DNA from: an uncultured Marinilabiliaceae bacterium
GTDB lineage: Bacteria > Bacteroidota > Bacteroidia > Bacteroidales > Marinilabiliaceae
Direction of reading: 5' to 3'
Length of the DNA: 10,679 nucleotides
NCBI GenBank assembly: GCA_905235955.1
Contig: CAJONN010000129.1
Location: 1 to 10,679 of the forward strand
Both the position numbers and the translations under genes were made by a program. This document shows, piece by piece, positions 5,749-10,679 of the stretch; the first letter of the stretch is position 1; the number at the start of each line of letters is the position of its first letter. Below the pieces are notes generated by a model, which saw nothing but the letters and a program-made list of their open reading frames with translations, ran no database searches and was not told where the DNA came from.

Positions 5749-6573
5749 TCACCATCTTACACAGTAATATTCTTTTTGGCATCCTTTGCGAAAAAACACT
5801 ATGCCGACTCTGAAGAGGTCGATGCTGGTCATTACGCGTTCGTCGTGCGTTATGGTGTCCCATGCCGAGGTCATCTCTTCAGAGAGATGTATATCGTCAA
5901 AAACTATCACTGCATCAGTGTTCCGACGCTCAAGTTCGCTTGATATGAGGTTGAAGTAGTGCAATGTGGCTTGACGAGTATGGTTGCCGTCGATGAAGAA
6001 GAATGTTGGCAGCTGTGGTTCGGCAAGTACAATGGGGAGCATATTGTCGAAGTTGCCTACACGCAAGTCGACACTATAGCCTACGCCATGTAGTTTTTCA
6101 GAGGCTATTTGCGCACACTCTGGGCTACCTTCGATGCTGGTAAGTATGGCATCTGGGGTGAGGGCTTGTATCATATATTGTGTGCTGATGCCAAGCGATG
6201 TGCCAAGTTCGAGTATGCGCTGTGGCTTGAGTTCGGTCACGAGGCGATAGAGCATGAGGCCATATTTTTCGCTGATGGCTGCTTTTTGGGCTATTTGGCT
6301 CACTGTGCGCTGATTGTTGCGAGGTGCACCTGTGCCAAGGTCAGTAACAGATATGATGCGCCTGTCGGCAAGGAGTGCATTGCGATAGATGCGTCCATTG
6401 CGTTGTGCTTGTTGGTCGGTGCGATGGCGCGTGGTGATGATGTGTCGCACTATGTGGTATACAAATGGGCTATGCACTCGGTGTCCGCGCCAATAGCCTG
6501 ATTTGATGTAATATCGGGCTGCTTCGCGAGCTATATGAATGTTGATATGAGGCAATAATTTTTTTGTTATCAT
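5749..6573 (-). CDS. Class I SAM-dependent methyltransferase, O-methyltransferase-like
   Basis: The 274-residue product has a Rossmann methyltransferase core: motif I LELGTSLGIS (121-130), acidic loop SIEGSPE with E148 for SAM ribose, a catechol-OMT-like strand FFIDGNHT (192-199), and VFDDIH (224-229) that may hold metal or substrate carboxylates. This resembles the Methyltransf_24 group, so a small-molecule hydroxyl or lipid is a plausible acceptor, but the substrate is not known. An N-terminal part of about 100 residues, with GHRVHSPFVYHIVRHI (30-45), precedes the core and resembles a segment I associate with Bacteroidetes homologues. No signal peptide: cytoplasmic. It starts five bases after the kinase stop and is followed 21 bases later by the lipoprotein gene, so it is almost certainly co-transcribed with both. 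Confidence 0.85.
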   Translation of the reverse strand: MITKKLLPHINIHIAREAARYYIKSGYWRGHRVHSPFVYHIVRHIITTRHRTDQQAQRNGRIYRNALLADRRIISVTDLGTGAPRNNQRTVSQIAQKAAISEKYGLMLYRLVTELKPQRILELGTSLGISTQYMIQALTPDAILTSIEGSPECAQIASEKLHGVGYSVDLRVGNFDNMLPIVLAEPQLPTFFFIDGNHTRQATLHYFNLISSELERRNTDAVIVFDDIHLSEEMTSAWDTITHDERVMTSIDLFRVGIVFFRKGCQKEYYCVRW

Positions 6574-6578
6574 ATTTT

Positions 6579-9500
6579 TCAGAAAGGCAAATAGAAATAG
6601 AATGTTGTTCCCTTATTTTCAATACTTGTGAGCCATATTTGTCCTTTGAGTAACATAATAAGGTTTTTCACTATGTTGAGTCCCAAACCAAGTCCGGGAT
6701 AGAGTGTTTTGTTGTTATTGAGTTTGCGGAATGGTTCAAAAATAACTTGCGTTTTGTCGGCCGGAATGCCTATGCCTGTATCTTCTACGCTCACAAGTAA
6801 CAACTCGAATGTGTCAGTAGGTATTGGAGCGTCGGCGGGGTAAGCATATTCTGGCAATTGCTCAGGTGTTATTATTCGAGCATGGATGCAAACATAACCT
6901 TTTTCGGTAAATTTAAATGCGTTGTAAGATAGGTTTATTATTATTTGACGGAAACGGTCTTTGTCGCTATAAATTATGCGTTTGTTGATGCCACTATCAG
7001 CATCGAGTAGGAAGTCGATTGACGGATTTTTGCGTTCGATGGAGAGCATTTTATAGACATCGTAAATCTCTTTGCTTACTTCAAAGTCGTTGAGGTTGAC
7101 GCGTAGTTGCCCACTCTCAATGCGCGAGACATCGAGCAGGTCGCCAATGAGCACAAGCATGCCGTTGCTACTCTCTTGTATGAGGTGAGCAAATTCGCGC
7201 AAGTCGTTAGGATCGCAGTCGGGGTCGCCCATGAGCTTGGCAAAGCCTACGATGCAGTTCATTGGCGTACGCACTTCGTGTGACAGATTGGCAAGGAAGG
7301 CCGACTTGAGTTTGCTGCTCTCTTCAGCTTTTTGCTTGGCAACTTCAAGTTCGGCAGTACGTTCAGCTACTTGTTGTTCGAGGTTGTCGCGACTTTTGCG
7401 CAGTTCTATATTTTGCTGTTCTATCATTGTTTGGCTGGTTCGCAGCTGACGATTGACGCGTTTTATTTCACCAGCCTGACGTTCTACTTCGTTTTTAAGT
7501 TTGATGCGTTGTTGGCGTTCGGAATACGACCTTATTAGTATAATAGCCACTATGAGGAATACGCCCAACACTACAAGCAAGGCATAGAAGAGAGGGTGTT
7601 CATAGTAATAGACGTGTTTGTTGAGATAGAGTGTGCGCACATCGCCTACTGGTATTCCATTGATGTCGCACGAGCGAAGTTCTATTTTGTTTATACCACG
7701 TGTGAGCATTGGGAATGTTATGGGCGAATTGACATTGATTGTAGTCCATGTGCTACTTGCCATGCGCCACTGTATGACGTTGTACTCTGGGTTGCTATAG
7801 TTGAGCACACGTGTTTGTATCTGCACTGAGCGCACACCGGCTGGCACTTCAATAGTGTCAGTAACATTGTAGTATTCGCCCTCCAAGTAGTTGTCATAGG
7901 CAAGTGCCGTAGAGTTGATAAACTTGTAGGAGTTGATGATGGGCTTAGGATAATAGTTGTTATGAGCAAAATTGACAGAGTTGAATTCGATGAAGTAATT
8001 GGGTCCGCCCATAAGCATATTACCATCGCTACTTATGCTTGTGGCAGTAATGTTGAAGCGTGGACAGAGGTTGTATATGCTCTGATTATATTCATACACA
8101 TTGCCATCAGAGTTGTTGATACAGAGCAATCCGTCTGGCGAATTTATCCACAAATTGTTTTGTGCATCTATTTCAAGATTGTTTACTGAGCCGAAAAGCA
8201 TCGGATGGTACTCTATGCGTGTAACGTGATGTTTGCTTGGCAAATAATAGTTAAGTCCGTTGGCGCTGGCTGCTACCCATACTTCATGTATGCCATTGAT
8301 GTGAGTACAACGTATCTGATTGATGCTTTTTTCTTCGTTGCCTATGGTTACCTCATCACTGCGTGAATTGGTAATGTAGTTGTAGCTAAGCAGCTGCGAT
8401 TTTCTACTGCCAATCCATATCAATGAGTCGCCATCGAAGCGCATAGCCGTAGCGTCGGGCATCTTGTCACTCAGCGTAGCAAGGGTACGGTTTTTGTTGG
8501 TTTGCGGATTGTATTCGTATGCCACACTTGCCGTAGCATAGAGCAATCGGCCATCAGGGCGCACAGAGACTGTCATGATGCGCGAATTGATGCTATCGGG
8601 CGAAATGACAGTGAAGTTGTTGGTGCCTATTTTATGCCGAATCAGAGACCTTAAACTATTGAAGTATAGCAAATTGCGTGTAGTATCTTCATAGCAGCCA
8701 ACTACGCTATTCACTAACATATTGCCCATATCAACTTTTTTGAACAGGTATTCGGCTTGTGTGCGCCTATACATGCCGTCTAAGAGCCAAAGCCAATAGG
8801 TGCCATATTTATCTTTGTAGGTCATTATTGGGTTGCAGTTGGCCGACTCAGAGACGCGCCTAATGTCAGTTATCTTAAACTTTGAATTGTAGTAGTCGTT
8901 TTTCATTATGCCATTAGCAGTGCCAACATATATTATAGGTTGGTTGCGTAGCTTTAGGCTACAATGGAAATCGTTATCCTTTAGTGCTGTATTGCGTGTG
9001 GTATAGAGGAAGATTTTGTGGTCGGCATACCTATAATAATATACGCCAGAGATAGTCCAAAGCCAGAAGCCATCGTTCATTCCGGTAATGCTTTTGCCGG
9101 GTTTATCGACACACATCAGCTGCTCTGTTTTACCTGTATTTATATCGTATGAATAGATGAAATATTTGCGATTTGACGACGCTGCCTCTATGAGTATTGC
9201 ATGGTCGTTTTGAGGAGCGATATGCCTCACTCTCATATTTTCATTGATGCTGATGTCGAGATATTCAATCTGTGGCATTTGCTTATTGCGCCCAACAAGT
9301 TGGCAAAGTTTGCCAGAGTTGACCATATAGTCGTTGCCATTCAAAGTGAGCACATGGTCTTGCATATTGAACTTTGAGTTCTGATCAAAAAGCAATTCAG
9401 ATGTTGCACCAGTATATTTATTTATAAGGAAGATGCCCAATCCGCTTTGGGCAAGCAGAAGAGAGTCAGAATAGTTGAAGAGAGTTTGTACATAAATGGC

Positions 9501-9938
9501 ACCCTTCTGAGTAGTATTGACACTAAAAGGTATCTCCTTGATTTGATACGTACGTTTGTTGAGGCTCACAATGGTGCTACGCCTGCGCATAGATATCCAA
9601 ATGCAGTTGGTTATGGTATCTTCGCAAATAGCAGTTGCTGCATTTTCCATTTGGTCTCGGCTATTGCTCTGATAAAAATTGACAAACGACAAACCATCGT
9701 ATCGGCTCACACCATCGGTGCCCAATACCCAAAGGTAGCCGTCAGAATCTTCAATGATGTTTTGGCATGTTTTGCCACGCAACCCATTGTCAGAATATTC
9801 AAACGTAGGCAAATCGCTCTGCATCGACTCTACATTTTGGGCATTGTTGTAGATAATCGACACAGCTTTTTCTTCGTGTTGCGCGAAGATATTGACCACC
9901 CCCAATAGGGATAATATGATATAGCAAAATGACTTCAC
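6579..9938 (-). CDS. Membrane sensor histidine kinase with periplasmic propeller
   Basis: The 1119-residue product has: signal peptide 1-19 (cut near FAQ); a periplasmic sensor with reg_prop propeller blades, clearest at 51-84 (NGLRGKTCQNII, DGYLWVLGTDGVSRYDG) and about 500-620; a Y_Y_Y domain at about 695-770; a membrane helix at about 782-802; a charged coiled coil at about 806-877; a HisKA domain with H-box FLANLSHEVRTPMN and phospho-acceptor H887; and an ATPase domain with N-box N1002/N1006, G1 DTGIGIP from D1053, FEPF and G2 GLGLGL (1082-1087). It ends there. Unlike the classical hybrid two-component systems of Bacteroides it lacks receiver and AraC-type DNA-binding domains, so it needs a separate partner, none of which is in the window. 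The start is GTG within GTGA, overlapping the NUDIX stop by four bases; the first in-frame ATG (residue 39) would lose the signal peptide. Confidence 0.93.
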   Translation of the reverse strand: MKSFCYIILSLLGVVNIFAQHEEKAVSIIYNNAQNVESMQSDLPTFEYSDNGLRGKTCQNIIEDSDGYLWVLGTDGVSRYDGLSFVNFYQSNSRDQMENAATAICEDTITNCIWISMRRRSTIVSLNKRTYQIKEIPFSVNTTQKGAIYVQTLFNYSDSLLLAQSGLGIFLINKYTGATSELLFDQNSKFNMQDHVLTLNGNDYMVNSGKLCQLVGRNKQMPQIEYLDISINENMRVRHIAPQNDHAILIEAASSNRKYFIYSYDINTGKTEQLMCVDKPGKSITGMNDGFWLWTISGVYYYRYADHKIFLYTTRNTALKDNDFHCSLKLRNQPIIYVGTANGIMKNDYYNSKFKITDIRRVSESANCNPIMTYKDKYGTYWLWLLDGMYRRTQAEYLFKKVDMGNMLVNSVVGCYEDTTRNLLYFNSLRSLIRHKIGTNNFTVISPDSINSRIMTVSVRPDGRLLYATASVAYEYNPQTNKNRTLATLSDKMPDATAMRFDGDSLIWIGSRKSQLLSYNYITNSRSDEVTIGNEEKSINQIRCTHINGIHEVWVAASANGLNYYLPSKHHVTRIEYHPMLFGSVNNLEIDAQNNLWINSPDGLLCINNSDGNVYEYNQSIYNLCPRFNITATSISSDGNMLMGGPNYFIEFNSVNFAHNNYYPKPIINSYKFINSTALAYDNYLEGEYYNVTDTIEVPAGVRSVQIQTRVLNYSNPEYNVIQWRMASSTWTTINVNSPITFPMLTRGINKIELRSCDINGIPVGDVRTLYLNKHVYYYEHPLFYALLVVLGVFLIVAIILIRSYSERQQRIKLKNEVERQAGEIKRVNRQLRTSQTMIEQQNIELRKSRDNLEQQVAERTAELEVAKQKAEESSKLKSAFLANLSHEVRTPMNCIVGFAKLMGDPDCDPNDLREFAHLIQESSNGMLVLIGDLLDVSRIESGQLRVNLNDFEVSKEIYDVYKMLSIERKNPSIDFLLDADSGINKRIIYSDKDRFRQIIINLSYNAFKFTEKGYVCIHARIITPEQLPEYAYPADAPIPTDTFELLLVSVEDTGIGIPADKTQVIFEPFRKLNNNKTLYPGLGLGLNIVKNLIMLLKGQIWLTSIENKGTTFYFYLPF

Positions 9939-10480
9939 TCTGTTAGTGTTGACAAATAAAAGTGTAAAATATTCCGAATAGATGGTGCAGCAACCTGTTC
10001 AAATGGCACATCGGCGGGGGCAAACCATAAAAGCTCGGCCACATCGTCGGCAGCCGACAAAAGGCTCACATCTGGCACTTTGCACACAAAGCCCAAATCG
10101 ACCGTATAGACAAGGAAGCCGCTAAAGATGTATTCATTCGGAAACGAACATATATAACGCATATCAACAACTTTTGTTGCCAATTCTTCAGATAGTTCAC
10201 GACGAACAGCATTTTCGATAGTTTCAGATGGGTCGACAAAGCCACCGGGCAAGTCGAGCATACCCTTCCAAGGGTCAAAAGCACGCCGAGCAAGCAAGAT
10301 GCGACCACTTTCATCGACAATGATGCACGCTACAGCTGCCGATGCATTCTGAAACAAACTAAAACCACACGCACTACAACGCATTTCCTTGCCAGAGTGC
10401 GCCATAAAACTACTACTGCCGCAATGCGGACAATAATGCATAAAGTTGCTGATATGTTCTGGAGAATATTCTTTCTTCAT
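9935..10480 (-). CDS. NUDIX hydrolase with N-terminal zinc ribbon
   Basis: NUDIX enzymes cleave nucleoside diphosphates linked to another group. The 181-residue product has a four-cysteine zinc ribbon (C17, C20, C35, C38), then a NUDIX fold with the box from G80: G-x5-E86-x7-R94-E95-L-x-E98-E99-x-A101. All Mg-binding glutamates are present; the usual final glycine is alanine. The ribbon recalls NADH pyrophosphatase NudC, but I see no SQPWPFP motif after the box, so the substrate (ADP-ribose, NADH or a modified nucleotide) is open. I chose ATG 10480 because the ribbon follows at residue 17; a GTG at 10510 would add ten residues and place the likely -7 box inside the gene. First gene of the operon; its TGA overlaps the kinase GTG, suggesting translational coupling. 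Confidence 0.9.
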   Translation of the reverse strand: MKKEYSPEHISNFMHYCPHCGSSSFMAHSGKEMRCSACGFSLFQNASAAVACIIVDESGRILLARRAFDPWKGMLDLPGGFVDPSETIENAVRRELSEELATKVVDMRYICSFPNEYIFSGFLVYTVDLGFVCKVPDVSLLSAADDVAELLWFAPADVPFEQVAAPSIRNILHFYLSTLTE

Positions 10481-10489
10481 AATTGGTTG

Positions 10490-10497
10490 TAAAGATA
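10490..10497 (-). promoter_or_regulatory. Weak candidate -7 box for the NUDIX-kinase operon
   Basis: On the minus strand 10497-10490 reads TATCTTTA, seven of eight to TAnnTTTG, nine bases before the ATG at 10480. The implied start of transcription lies within a few bases of that ATG. No clear -33 TTTG is found about 20 bases further up. This is the only reasonable candidate upstream of the four-gene unit; the true promoter may lie further up, between 10500 and 10679. Confidence 0.3.
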
Positions 10498-10580
10498 CTG
10501 AAATAGGCACTGCTTTTTCATTTTAGAAATATTTTTTTTCTTTAGCCACACTGAACTTTGTTTTGTTTCGTTAAAACATA

Positions 10581-10598
10581 AACTTAAGTTTCGCAAGT
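10581..10598 (-). repeat. Dispersed repeat, copy 3 (core only)
   Basis: AACTTAAGTTTCGCAAGT here is the reverse complement of 173-190 with one mismatch in 18. Beyond this core, resemblance to the 39-base element fades, so this is a partial or diverged copy in the opposite orientation. It lies about 100 bases upstream of the NUDIX start. The core itself contains AACTTAAGTT, a perfect ten-base palindrome. Confidence 0.5.
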
Positions 10599-10652
10599 AG
10601 AAATGTACTGCAAACAACAAACACGGCTTTCTCATTAGTCTTTTACTTTTTA

Positions 10653-10667
10653 TTTCGCTACGCTCAA
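10653..10667 (+). repeat. TCGCTWCGCTCAA motif, second occurrence
   Basis: TCGCTACGCTCAA at 10655-10667 differs by one base from TCGCTTCGCTCAA at 1-13 and shares TTCGCTACG with 35-43. The surrounding 169 bases (10511-10679) hold no gene I can support on either strand. Confidence 0.35.
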
Positions 10668-10679
10668 TCATCTTCGGGT

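Noticed and set aside
6109..6501. 130-residue plus-strand open frame opposite the methyltransferase
   Set aside because: It is a mirror of the methyltransferase codons; no promoter or motif supports it.
6579..6700. Receiver or AraC-type domain at the end of the kinase
   Set aside because: The protein ends 32 residues after the G2 box in a normal ATPase-domain finish (TTFYFYLPF), with no extra domain and no frameshifted continuation before the methyltransferase start.
9447..9908. 153-residue plus-strand open frame opposite the kinase N-terminus
   Set aside because: It lies wholly within the well-supported signal peptide and propeller coding region and shows no domain of its own.
9935..10480. 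Calling this nudC (NADH pyrophosphatase)
   Set aside because: A zinc ribbon is present but the SQPWPFP specificity motif after the NUDIX box is not seen, and the protein is shorter than NudC.
10481..10510. GTG 10510 as NUDIX start
   Set aside because: It adds ten residues outside the recognisable zinc-ribbon/NUDIX fold and would cover the candidate -7 box; ATG 10480 fits better.
10477..10671. 64-residue open frame on the minus strand upstream of NUDIX
   Set aside because: Its beginning is translated repeat motif, composition is A/T-driven, and it overlaps the NUDIX start in another frame; no family is recognised.

Overview
The window looks like a chromosomal segment from an anaerobic member of the Bacteroidales (Bacteroidetes), possibly Prevotella-, Bacteroides- or Muribaculaceae-like. 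I cannot fix the genus. The evidence is: promoter-like boxes of the Bacteroidetes form TAnnTTTG with an upstream TTG about 20 bases away; almost no Shine-Dalgarno sequences; a very large sensor kinase with a periplasmic two-component-regulator propeller and a Y_Y_Y domain; and a lipoprotein with the paralogous (FISUMP-type) domain common in this phylum and an acidic stretch after its lipid cysteine.

Layout. Bases 1-363 hold no intact gene. They contain imperfect short repeats, a possible 3' gene remnant, one copy of a dispersed repeat and a convincing promoter. Bases 364-3092 (+) are a two-gene haem unit, hemN then a HemY-type protoporphyrinogen oxidase, two bases apart. A convergent FAD-dependent oxidoreductase of the CrtI/phytoene-desaturase family lies at 3154-4659 (-); its last codons and stop lie inside a second copy of the dispersed repeat. 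A 142-base divergent region carries back-to-back promoter-like boxes for this oxidoreductase and for rpmH (4802-4963, ribosomal protein L34), which was missing from the larger open frames and was found by eye. A strong hairpin terminator follows rpmH. From 10480 down to 5062, four genes on the minus strand form a tight apparent operon: zinc-ribbon NUDIX hydrolase, propeller-type histidine kinase, class I SAM methyltransferase and surface-type lipoprotein. The junctions are a 4-base overlap, a 5-base gap and a 21-base gap. The last 169 bases hold a third, shorter copy of the dispersed repeat core and a TCGCTWCGCTCAA motif that also begins the window.

How the genes work together. HemN and the HemY-type enzyme would catalyse consecutive late steps of haem synthesis (coproporphyrinogen III to protoporphyrinogen IX to protoporphyrin IX). 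The minus-strand operon places an orphan-looking membrane sensor, with no receiver or DNA-binding domain and no response regulator nearby, in one transcript with two soluble enzymes and an envelope lipoprotein. What this unit does is unknown. I see no CRISPR array, transposase, phage gene, tRNA or rRNA. The observations most worth following up are the dispersed repeat at gene ends and the NUDIX-kinase-methyltransferase-lipoprotein operon; I do not claim a clearly new defence or mobile system here.
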